A DNA stretch of 64,000 bases, taken from Ga0077536 sp035325705. Its GTDB lineage: Bacteria; Pseudomonadota; Gammaproteobacteria; Ga0077536. Shown in pieces: positions 35,844 through 42,918 of the stretch. The position numbers and the translations under genes were made by a program. Each line of letters starts with the position of its first letter. Position 1 is the first letter of the stretch. The notes beneath the pieces were generated by a model. It saw nothing but the letters and a program-made list of their open reading frames with translations. It was not told where the DNA came from and searched no databases. The stretch is taken from the NCBI GenBank assembly GCA_035325705.1, contig DAOKZI010000002.1:124001-188000 (forward strand). Reading direction: 5' to 3'.

Positions 35844-36365
35844 ATGAAGAATCTCGTCGCTCACACCACGGTGAAGAAGCACGGCCTCCGCCGCGCGCGG
35901 GCGGCCGGTGCGGGTCTTCTGTTTCTGTTCGCCGGTTTCGGCGCCGCCGCGGCGCAGGCCAACGATTATCGCTGGCACGGCGGCCCTGCCTACGGCCACG
36001 GTTACAGCGACGGTTATCGCGACGGGCGCCACGACGCGCGCCATGCGCAGCGTCACTGGCGCCAGCCTGCGCCCGTCCACTACGCGCCGCCGCCGTTCGT
36101 CGTGTATCACCAGCCCCCGCCGGTGGTCGTCGAGCGCGTGATCGAGCAGCCGGTGGTTTATCAGCCGCCGCAGGCCTACGTGCCGGCGCCGTCATATGCC
36201 TATGGCGGCAGTTACGGCAGCGGCAACCGCGTGCTGTCGGCCGCGGTGCTGGGCGCAGCGGGCGGCTTCCTGGGCTCCCAGGTCGGTCACGGCAGCGGCC
36301 GCGCCGCCGCCACCGCCGCCGGCGCGGTCGCGGGCTGGATGCTCGGCAGCAATCTGGGCCGCTGA
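35844..36365 (+). CDS. Glycine-zipper 2TM-domain protein, exported
   Basis: A 173-residue envelope protein. The signal peptide (ARAAGAGLLFLFAGFGAAAA, cleavage near AQA-ND) is followed by a His/Tyr/Gly/Arg-rich segment (YRWHGGPAYGHGYSDGYRDG). A Pro-rich linker PPPVVVERVIEQPVVYQPP comes next, then a C-terminal glycine-zipper hairpin with VLGAAGGFLGSQVGHGSGR and AGAVAGWMLGSNLG (about 135-172). This matches the SlyB/OsmB/RcnB-related Gly-zipper families found in outer membranes. The function is unknown; such proteins are often stress-induced. AAAGGA precedes the ATG. It is divergent from the RuBisCO-like gene, and the spacer contains a 14-bp direct repeat AGGCGCGGCGTTAA (35710, 35725). Confidence 0.85.
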   Translation: MKNLVAHTTVKKHGLRRARAAGAGLLFLFAGFGAAAAQANDYRWHGGPAYGHGYSDGYRDGRHDARHAQRHWRQPAPVHYAPPPFVVYHQPPPVVVERVIEQPVVYQPPQAYVPAPSYAYGGSYGSGNRVLSAAVLGAAGGFLGSQVGHGSGRAAATAAGAVAGWMLGSNLGR

Positions 36366-36704
36366 TCCGCGGCCGCTCGCGGGACTCGGGATCTCCGACG
36401 GCATTCGCGCACGGGGGATCCCGGGTTCCGCTACGCTGCACCCGGGCTACGACGCCTTCGCGATCGCTCCTGCCTCTCGTAACCCGGGATCTTCGACGGC
36501 GTCCGAGCGCAGGCCGATCCCGAGCGCCGCTAGGCTGCACCCGAACGACGGCGCGTTTGCGATCGACCGGTGGGGCGCGCGGCGTGGCATGAAATGACCA
36601 GAAATTGGCAGGCTGGCGCCTCACCGGCGCCGCGGGGCGCTGGCTAAGCTCCCGCGACGAGGCGCGAGGAGCGCCGCGCCCTTTTCCGTCCAAGGAGTGC
36701 CGCG
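36366..36704. repeat. Repeat-bearing spacer upstream of LLM/hydrolase operon
   Basis: A GTAGCCCGG...CCGGG element in reverse orientation lies at about 36415-36453, ending CCCGGGCTACG. A decayed relative follows at about 36480-36545 (CCCGGGATC...GCTGCACCCGAACGACG). No gene is supported. The last 40 bp contain AAGGAG, the ribosome-binding site of the LLM gene. Confidence 0.65.
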
Positions 36705-37985
36705 ATGAAGTTCCACTGGTTCAATCTGATGCCCTGGCCCTATCTGCCCGATGATTTCACGGAGAAACATCGCAGCGTGTGGGTCGACGTCGACTCGCGC
36801 CTGTTCGATGCGCGCAAGGCCAACCGCGTCTACAACGACTATCTCGATCTCCTCGAGTTCGCCGAGGACCTCGGTTACGACGGACTCGGCATCAACGAGC
36901 ATCACCAGAACGCCTACGGCCTGATGCCTTCACCGCAGCTCATGGCGGCGACCCTGGCCCGCCGCACGCGCGAGGCCTCGATTCTGCTGCTCGGCCAATC
37001 GCTCGCGCTGTACGACCCGCCGACGCGCGTTGCCGAAGAAATGGCGATGATCGACTGCATTTCCGGCGGCCGGCTGATCGCGGGCTTCCCGGTCGGCAGC
37101 TCGATGGACGACAACTATGCCTGCGGCGTGAACCCGGCGACCCTGCGCGAGCAGTATCACGAAGCGCACGACTTGATCCGCCGCGCCTGGTCCGATCCGG
37201 ACGTCTTCGCGTGGAACGGCAAGCACTACAAGCTGCGCTACGTGAACCTGTGGCCGCGGCCGATCCAGACGCCGCCGCCGATCTGGGTGCCCGGCGGCGG
37301 CTCGGTGGAGACCTGGGATTTCTGCGCCCAGCACAACTACAACTACAGCTATCTCTCGTTCAGCGGCTACATCCGCGGCCAGCAGCTCATGGAAGGCTTC
37401 TGGCGCCGCATGGAGGAGCTCGGCTGCGCCTTCAACCCGTATCAGGCGGCCTTTGCCCAGCAGATCTGCGTCGCCGAAACCGACGCCGAGGCGAAGCGGC
37501 TGTACGAGAAGCACGCGCGCTACTTCTTCTCGCGCTGCCTGCACGTGTATCCGGGCTTCGCCGACGCCCCGGGCTATCGCACCGAGCCGACGATCCGCGC
37601 CGGCCTGCAGACGCAGATGGCCGGCCAGTCGTCCGCGCTGAATCAGGCCGCCGCGCTGTCGTGGGAGGAGATGATCGAGAAAGGCTACATCGTCGCCGGC
37701 AGTCCGGATTCGGTCTGCGAGCAGATGGAGCGCGTGTCGAAGAACCTCAAGGTCGGCCACATCGTCTGCCTGCTGCACTTCGGCGACATGCCGAACGAGC
37801 TCTGCCGCTACTCGACCGAGATGTTCGCGCAGCGCGTGATGCCGCGCGTGCGGCCGATCTGGAACGAGTACGAGGATCACTGGTCGCCGAAGCCGATGCC
37901 GCGTGAAGAGCGCGCGGTGCCGCGCCCGGTGACGATGTCGGACCTGCCGGCCGCCGCGCCGGCCCAGGTCGCGAGGGCCCGCTGA
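36705..37985 (+). CDS. LLM-class flavin-dependent oxidoreductase (coupled to alpha/beta hydrolase)
   Basis: A 426-residue luciferase-superfamily enzyme. It has LGYDGLGINEHHQNAYGLMP (about 62-81), LYDPPTRVAEEMAMIDCISG, GRLIAGFPVGSSMD (about 125-138) and a nitrogen-/carbonyl-type barrel end WVPGGGSVETWDF. It has a Pro/Arg-rich extension after the catalytic core. It should use a reduced flavin and O2, with substrate unknown. The start has AAGGAG. Its TGA overlaps the ATG of the next gene (TGATGA), so oxygenase and hydrolase are made together. This suggests a Baeyer-Villiger-like or ring-cleaving oxidation followed by ester or C-C hydrolysis. Confidence 0.9.
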   Translation: MKFHWFNLMPWPYLPDDFTEKHRSVWVDVDSRLFDARKANRVYNDYLDLLEFAEDLGYDGLGINEHHQNAYGLMPSPQLMAATLARRTREASILLLGQSLALYDPPTRVAEEMAMIDCISGGRLIAGFPVGSSMDDNYACGVNPATLREQYHEAHDLIRRAWSDPDVFAWNGKHYKLRYVNLWPRPIQTPPPIWVPGGGSVETWDFCAQHNYNYSYLSFSGYIRGQQLMEGFWRRMEELGCAFNPYQAAFAQQICVAETDAEAKRLYEKHARYFFSRCLHVYPGFADAPGYRTEPTIRAGLQTQMAGQSSALNQAAALSWEEMIEKGYIVAGSPDSVCEQMERVSKNLKVGHIVCLLHFGDMPNELCRYSTEMFAQRVMPRVRPIWNEYEDHWSPKPMPREERAVPRPVTMSDLPAAAPAQVARAR

Positions 37986-38767
37986 TGAATCTGCAAACCT
38001 TGTCCATCGGACCCGAGCGTCTGAACGTCCACTACTACCGCGCGGGCCAGGGTGAGCCGCTGCTGTATCTGCATCACATGCTGGGGCTGACCGGTTTCGA
38101 GCCCGTGCTCGAGGCGCTGGCCGCGCGCTACGAGGTGATCGCGCCCTATGCGCCGGGCTGGGGTCCTGCGAAGGACGATCTGCCGCGCATCGATCCCGGC
38201 CCGCTCGACATCACGCTGCACAACGTCGATTTGCTCGACACCCTCGGCATCGATGCGGCGCACGTGGTCGGCGTCAGCATCGGCGCCTGGATGGCGGCGG
38301 AGCTCGCCGCGATCCAGCCCGCGCGCGTGAGGAAGCTCGTGCTGGTCAATCCGATCGGGCTGTGGCTCGAGGACGCGGCGGGCGAGGACCCCTTCGCGCA
38401 GCATCCGGGCTTCCCCTCGCGCGTGCAGTTCGCCAATCCCAAGGGCCGCGAAGATCTGCTGATCGGGGATCGCGACAAGATGGACGCGCACGTCGAGGAG
38501 CTGCTGAACCTGCGCGCGAGCGCGAAGTTCCTGTGGCCGATCCCGGACACGGGCGTGAAGCGCCGGCTCGGCCGCATCAACGCGCCGACGCTCGTTGTCA
38601 CCAGCAGCGAAGACAAGATCGTGACGGCGGCGCACGGCCCGGCGTGGCAATCGCGGATCGCAGGCGCGAAGCTCGCGCAGCTCGCCGGCGCCGGCCACGG
38701 CGTGCAGCTCGAGCAGCCCGCGGCGCTGGCCGCGATGGTGCAGGGCTTTCTGACGACTACGCACTGA
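37985..38767 (+). CDS. Alpha/beta hydrolase, coupled to LLM oxygenase
   Basis: A 260-residue alpha/beta hydrolase. The nucleophile elbow is GVSIGAWMA (about 96-104). A catalytic acid is likely in TSSEDKIVT (about 205) and the His is in GAGHGVQLEQP (about 236-241). LLYLHHMLGL replaces the usual HG oxyanion motif. No signal peptide is seen. It fits C-C bond hydrolases, epoxide hydrolase-like or lactonase-like members; the motifs do not separate them. The ATG overlaps the upstream LLM stop. It is the end of the operon, as repeats follow immediately. Confidence 0.88.
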   Translation: MNLQTLSIGPERLNVHYYRAGQGEPLLYLHHMLGLTGFEPVLEALAARYEVIAPYAPGWGPAKDDLPRIDPGPLDITLHNVDLLDTLGIDAAHVVGVSIGAWMAAELAAIQPARVRKLVLVNPIGLWLEDAAGEDPFAQHPGFPSRVQFANPKGREDLLIGDRDKMDAHVEELLNLRASAKFLWPIPDTGVKRRLGRINAPTLVVTSSEDKIVTAAHGPAWQSRIAGAKLAQLAGAGHGVQLEQPAALAAMVQGFLTTTH

Positions 38768-38788
38768 GCTCACTCGCTGCACCAGCCC

Positions 38789-39084
38789 CGTAGCCCGGAA
38801 GCGCAGCGAATCCGGGATCTGCGGTTGGCAAGCGCGCCGCGTGTGGGAAGTTCGACCCCGGATTCGCTGCGCTTCATCCGGGCTACGAGAACGGCTGTAG
38901 GTTGGGCTGACGAAGGAAGCCCAACATCGGGCGCCGAACGTTGGGCTTCCTTCGTCGGCCCAATCTACGAGCTCGCGCTCGAACGCCCTCGAAGATTCCG
39001 GGTTGCGCGCTGCGCGCTCCACCCGGGCTACGAAAGGCCGGTTGCGCCTCGTAGCCCGGGTGCAGCGTAGCGGAACCCGGGATC
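38789..39084. repeat. Dense cluster of interspersed palindromic repeats
   Basis: The 326-bp gap is almost entirely repeats. GTAGCCCGG...CCGGG elements lie at 38789-38819 (+), 38857-38890 (-), 38994-39034 (-) and 39049-39084 (+). Between them is another family in inverted arrangement: GTTGGGCTGACGAAGGAAGC (about 38900-38925) and its reverse at about 38940-38968. The four-plus-two layout is strongly symmetrical and would form a large cruciform or stable RNA hairpins in the 3' region shared by the two converging genes. Confidence 0.8.
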
Positions 39085-39093
39085 CTCACGCGC

Positions 39094-39672
39094 TCACTTC
39101 TTTTTGATCCCCTCGATGCCGATCTCGAGATCGAGGCTCGTCGAGGCCGGGCCGAGATCGAAGTCGATGCCGAAATCCTTGCGCGTCATCTTGTAGGTGC
39201 CGACGAAGCCCGCGCGATAGCCGCCCCAGGGATCCGGGCCTTCGCCGACTTTCTTCAGATCGATCTCGACCGGCTTCTCGACGCCGTGCACCGTCAGCAC
39301 GCCGGCGAGCTTGCCGCCGTTCGCGTCGCCCGTGTAGCCGGTGCTCTTGAACGTGGCTTTGGGAAATTTATCGACATCGAGGAAGTCGCCGCTGCGCAGA
39401 TGCTTGTCGCGCTCGGCGTGGTTGGTGTCGATGGTCTTAGTGTCGACGACGACCTCGGCCGCGCTCTCGCCCGGCTTGTCCGCGTCGTACTCGAAGCTGC
39501 CGCTCACGCCGTTGAAGCGGCCGTACATCCAGCTATAGCCGAGATGCTGAATCTTGAATTCGACGAACGAGTGCGTCGGATCGATCGCATACTCGGCCGC
39601 CCGTGCCGTCCCCGTCAGCGCCATCGCGATCCCGCCGGCCAGACCCGCCAGCACCGTGCTCTTCACGAACAT
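39094..39672 (-). CDS. YceI-family periplasmic lipid-binding-like protein
   Basis: A 192-residue exported protein with signal peptide MFVKSTVLAGLAGGIAMALT cleaved near ARA-AEY. The YceI lipocalin-like barrel is recognisable by YAIDPTHSFVEFKIQHLGYS, NHAERDKHLRSGDFLDVDKFP and a C-terminal VPxx-like barrel strand, KDFGIDFDLGP. Members bind isoprenoid quinone-like lipids; the physiological role is often in stress or quinone handling. The start follows AGAGGAG. The adjacent extradiol dioxygenase gene is 42 bp upstream on the same strand, so the two may be co-transcribed. Confidence 0.93.
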   Translation of the reverse strand: MFVKSTVLAGLAGGIAMALTGTARAAEYAIDPTHSFVEFKIQHLGYSWMYGRFNGVSGSFEYDADKPGESAAEVVVDTKTIDTNHAERDKHLRSGDFLDVDKFPKATFKSTGYTGDANGGKLAGVLTVHGVEKPVEIDLKKVGEGPDPWGGYRAGFVGTYKMTRKDFGIDFDLGPASTSLDLEIGIEGIKKK

Positions 39673-39714
39673 GTCGTTCTCCTCTTGTTTACGCATTGGA
39701 CGGGATCGGCGACG

Positions 39715-40551
39715 TCATCCCACCGCCGATCCCGACTGGAACAGATAAGCGTCCATGGCGATCGCGCCATGCATGAAACCGCAGTGAAGCCGCTGCGCCG
39801 ACCACGCGACACCGGCCGCGCCGAGCGCGACGAACAAGGGCAGCAGATGCTCGTCGCTGGGATGCGCGCGCGCCGCCTCCGGCGCGAGCTCGCGCCAGGC
39901 GAGCAGCGCATCGAGCTCGCGCGCCGCGAGCCGCTGCGCGAACCAGGTGGTGAAGGCTTCGGCGTAAGGCTCGACCGCGTGCTCGACGTCATCGCGGAAG
40001 CGGCGAAAGTCCGCGAGGTTGTGCGTCATCGAACCGGAGCCGAGGACGAGCACGCCCTCATCGCGGAGCGGCCGCAGGCTGCGGCCGAGCTGCCAGTGCC
40101 AGGCAGACGATTTCGCGGCACCGATCGACAGTTGCAGCACCGGGACGTCGGCCGCGGGATACAGAAGGCTGAGCGGCACCCAAGCGCCGTGGTCATAGCC
40201 GCGATCGACATCGAGATGCACCGAATAGCCCGCCGCCTCCAGCAGGCCCGCGATCCGCGCGGCGAGCGCGGGCGCGCCGGGCGCCGGGTAGCGCAGCGCG
40301 TACAGCGCCGCGGGAAAGCCGAAGAAGTCGTGCATCGTCGGCGGCGACGGCGCCGCCGTCACGCGGAGCTCGTCCGCTGCCCAGTGCGCCGATATCGCGA
40401 GCACGGCCCGCGGCCGGGCCAGACGCGCGCCCAGCCCGGTGAGGAAGCGCCGCGCCGGCCCGTCGTCGAGTGCGAGCGTCGGCGCGCCGTGCGACACGAA
40501 GAGGCTAGGCAGCGGACGGGACGCCGCAGGCGCTACGGGGCGGGTTGGCAT
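39715..40551 (-). CDS. LigB-type class III extradiol ring-cleavage dioxygenase (DODA family)
   Basis: A 278-residue metal-dependent dioxygenase of the YgiD/4,5-DOPA-dioxygenase group. Metal and catalytic histidines are visible in LFVSHGAPTLAL (about 22), MHDFFGFP (about 75), GYDHGAWVPL (about 122) and GSMTHNL (about 175), with HPSDEHLLPLF near 230. It would open a catechol ring next to the hydroxyls. The native substrate is unknown; the plant-like DOPA name is by homology. It is divergent from a LysR-type regulator with 86 bp between start codons, the usual arrangement for a LysR-controlled target. Confidence 0.9.
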   Translation of the reverse strand: MPTRPVAPAASRPLPSLFVSHGAPTLALDDGPARRFLTGLGARLARPRAVLAISAHWAADELRVTAAPSPPTMHDFFGFPAALYALRYPAPGAPALAARIAGLLEAAGYSVHLDVDRGYDHGAWVPLSLLYPAADVPVLQLSIGAAKSSAWHWQLGRSLRPLRDEGVLVLGSGSMTHNLADFRRFRDDVEHAVEPYAEAFTTWFAQRLAARELDALLAWRELAPEAARAHPSDEHLLPLFVALGAAGVAWSAQRLHCGFMHGAIAMDAYLFQSGSAVG

Positions 40552-40600
40552 GGACGCGATTATCGTGAGGCGCCGTATGACCGTACAATCTGCAAAACTT

Positions 40601-40627
40601 GAAACATCTCGTTTCGGTATTCGAAAC
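40601..40627. promoter_or_regulatory. Overlapping palindromes in LysR/dioxygenase divergent promoter
   Basis: Two perfect inverted repeats share an arm: GAAAC-ATCTC-GTTTC (40601-40615) and GTTTCG-GTATT-CGAAAC (40611-40627). They sit just upstream of the lysR start, in the spacer to the divergent dioxygenase gene. LysR-type regulators bind such interrupted dyads and usually control the divergent gene and themselves. The regular five-base spacers suggest side-by-side dimer sites. Confidence 0.6.
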
Positions 40628-40637
40628 AATCGGCCCC

Positions 40638-41555
40638 ATGGACCGCCTGCAAGCGATGCTCGCCTTCCGCGCCGTGGCCGACAGCGGCAGCTTCTCCACC
40701 GCGGCGCGTCAGTTGGGGCGCTCGAAGGCCGTCGTCAGCAGGCTGGTCGCCGATCTCGAGAGCCATCTCGGTGCGCGCCTGCTGAACCGCACGACGCGCC
40801 GGGTCAGCCTCACCGAGCTCGGCCGCAGCTACCACGCGCGCTGCGTCCAGCTCCTCGCCGATCTCGACGAGCTCGAAGGCAGCGCCCGCGAGGCGCAGGC
40901 CGTGCCGCGCGGCAGGCTGCGGCTCGCCGGGCCCCACACTTTCGGCGAGCTGTTCCTGATCCCGGCCCTGCACGCCTTCGGCACGCAGTACCCGGCGATC
41001 GAGATCGATCTCACGTTGACCGATCGCTTCGTCGACCTCGTCGAGGACCGCTACGACCTCGCGATCCGCGTCGCCGATCTGCCGGACTCGACGCTCGTCG
41101 CGCGGCGCCTCGCCGACATGCGCCTGGTCGTCTGCGCCTGCCCCGATTACCTGGCGCGTCACGGCCAGCCGCGCGAGCCCGGCGATCTCCTGCGCCACGC
41201 TTGCATCGTCGACACCAACATGCGGCAGCCGGCGACGTGGCCCTTCGAACTCGGAGGTCGGCGCACGAGCGTGCGCGTGTCGGGACGCTTTGCCGTCAAC
41301 AGCGCGCGTGCCGCCTGCGATCTCGCGGTGGCCGGCGACGGCATCGCGCTCGCCCCGGATTTCGTCGCCGATGCGCATGTCGCGGCGGGTCGACTGCGGC
41401 CGCTGCTGAGCGAATTCGCGACGGCGCCGCGCGGGATCTGGGCGGTGTATCCGCACCGCCGCCACCTCGCGCTCAGGCAGCGCGTCCTGATCGATTTTCT
41501 CGCCGCACGCTTCGATCCTCAGCAGCGCGCGAGCAGCGCATCGAAGGACGGATAG
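40638..41555 (+). CDS. LysR-family transcriptional regulator
   Basis: A 305-residue regulator. The N-terminal winged helix-turn-helix is MDRLQAMLAFRAVADSGSFS through TAARQLGRSKAVVSRLVADLE (about 1-60). The C-terminal substrate-binding domain has LIPALHAFGTQYPAIEIDLT and VCACPDYLARHGQP, typical of the AaeR/DmlR-like subgroup. The ATG at 40638 aligns with the family start; an upstream TTG is less likely. It probably controls the divergent dioxygenase gene through the palindromes just upstream. Its last 37 bp overlap the 3' end of the convergent DUF364 gene. Confidence 0.93.
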   Translation: MDRLQAMLAFRAVADSGSFSTAARQLGRSKAVVSRLVADLESHLGARLLNRTTRRVSLTELGRSYHARCVQLLADLDELEGSAREAQAVPRGRLRLAGPHTFGELFLIPALHAFGTQYPAIEIDLTLTDRFVDLVEDRYDLAIRVADLPDSTLVARRLADMRLVVCACPDYLARHGQPREPGDLLRHACIVDTNMRQPATWPFELGGRRTSVRVSGRFAVNSARAACDLAVAGDGIALAPDFVADAHVAAGRLRPLLSEFATAPRGIWAVYPHRRHLALRQRVLIDFLAARFDPQQRASSASKDG

Positions 41556-42352
41556 TCGCTCGCTTCGATCAGATAGCGCCGCGCGGCATCACCGAGCTTC
41601 TCACCGGCCCGCAGGCGGGCGAGCGCGCGGGGCGCATCGAGGATTTCGAGGCCGCCGAGCGCCGCGATGCCGCGACCGAACAGCACCTGCGGCAGCACGC
41701 CCGCGGTCGGACCGAGGAGCACCACGCGGCGCGCGTGCCGGCAGTGCTCGAGCATGCCGTCGAGGCTGTCGTTGATCAGCGTCGCGCCGGTCACGATGAT
41801 CGCATCGCACGAGGCGAGCGCGCTCGGATCGAGCGTGATCGAAAGCCCGTCTTCTTCGCAGCACATCTGCGGTTTGCGTTCGATCACGGTCACGCGCATG
41901 CCGGCGGCGCGCGCCCGCCGCACCAGCGGTGAAAAGTTTCCGATCATGCCGAGATGGCCGCCGCGCGTGCAGGCGATGCCGGCCATCGAGTCCTGCGCCG
42001 CGGGCGGCAGGTAGCCGGCGCGGCGATGCAGGTGGGTGGTCAGCGCGCCGATCGCGGCGAGCGCGAGCGAACGTTCGGCGTCGTCGTCGCGGGCGAGGCG
42101 ACGGGCAAGCGCGAGCGGGCTCGTGCCGGCGAAGTCTTCCGCGGCGTAACGGGCCGCCATGCCGGCCTGGCTCGCACCGAGCCAGGCGTAATAGAAGCCG
42201 GCGCTGCCCTCGGCCAGGGCGACGAGGCCGAACTCCGCGTCACGATGCGCGGCCGGCTGCGCGTCCGGCACATAAACCTCGGCCACCGGCGGCAGCGCGA
42301 GCCGCGACGCCATGCGTTCGATCGCCTCCAGCAGCTCCGCTGCGATGCTCAT
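41519..42352 (-). CDS. DUF364-family protein (Rossmann-like, putative metal chelation)
   Basis: A 277-residue cytoplasmic protein. GLVALAEGSAGFYYAWLG (about 45-62), an RGGHLGMIGNFSPLV loop (about 140-154) and VTGATLINDSLDGMLEH (about 200-216) with LLGPTAGVLPQVLF are the hallmarks of DUF364 (PF04016-type) proteins. These have an enolase-N-like domain and a Rossmann-like domain and were proposed to chelate heavy metals. CC in MCCEEDG is a possible metal site. The function is not established. It converges on lysR with a 37-bp overlap. No ribosome-binding site better than average was seen. Confidence 0.82.
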   Translation of the reverse strand: MSIAAELLEAIERMASRLALPPVAEVYVPDAQPAAHRDAEFGLVALAEGSAGFYYAWLGASQAGMAARYAAEDFAGTSPLALARRLARDDDAERSLALAAIGALTTHLHRRAGYLPPAAQDSMAGIACTRGGHLGMIGNFSPLVRRARAAGMRVTVIERKPQMCCEEDGLSITLDPSALASCDAIIVTGATLINDSLDGMLEHCRHARRVVLLGPTAGVLPQVLFGRGIAALGGLEILDAPRALARLRAGEKLGDAARRYLIEASDYPSFDALLARC

Positions 42353-42918
42353 GCTCGTCCATCGCCTGCGCATCGATGCGCGTATCCACCAGGCCGGCGT
42401 CCCGGCCTCGATCGCGAGCCACGCCCGATGCCGCCGACGCTACCGCTGCCACATCCGCGCCCGTCGCTCACATCGGTGAAGCGCCTGTCTTCGCGCAAGA
42501 ACCGCGGCCGCATCCGCGTCGCGCGGCCGCGCATCTTATAACCTACACCTGACACATTTCGATCCAGAGTGCACCTTGCGATCGGCTCATCGCGGACTAG
42601 ACTGTGAATCGAACCCAGTGCGATGGGCATATCGCACACGCTGAAGCACGGAGCCGATGGGTGAGCCGAAGCGGGCAGCGTACGATACCCGCAGCGAATT
42701 CATCCGAACCGGCAAGCGCCAATGAGCCTTGCGCCATTCGCCCACGGGGCAAGCCGGGTGACGAACACCGCCTCCGTTCTGTGAGTGCCAGGAACCGGCA
42801 AACCCCGCCTCGGCGGGGTTTGTCATTTGCGGCGCTCGCCTTGTCGATCGCCGTGTGCCGCTCTCGAAACGAAGGCCGGCATGCGCCGGCCGCTTCGCTA
42901 CTCCGGCGCTGCGCGGCC
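42353..42918. other. Structured intergenic region with possible small reverse-strand ORF
   Basis: This 566-bp spacer lies between the DUF364 start and the DUF1329 stop. Several short inverted repeats occur between 42620 and 42830 (for example TGCGAT...ATCGCA at about 42620, GCAAG...CTTGC at about 42713-42740), ending in a strong GC hairpin. On the reverse strand an ATG at 42826 opens a 79-codon frame to 42587 (MTNPAEAGFAGSWHSQNGGG at its start). It has no ribosome-binding site and overlaps the hairpin. I cannot decide between a structured RNA, a repeat relic and a small gene. Confidence 0.3.
42799..42822. terminator. Strong GC-rich hairpin downstream of DUF1329 gene
   Basis: CAAACCCCGCC-TC-GGCGGGGTTTG is a perfect 11-bp stem with a two-base loop. 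It lies 97 bp beyond the DUF1329 stop on the reverse strand and could end that transcript. The T-run is short in both directions (GTTTG...), so it may be a bidirectional but weak intrinsic terminator. Confidence 0.6.

Noticed and set aside
42600..42680. tRNA-like sequence (GGTTCGATTC on the reverse strand)
   Set aside because: The flanking bases do not form a T-arm stem, and no matching acceptor or anticodon arm could be drawn.
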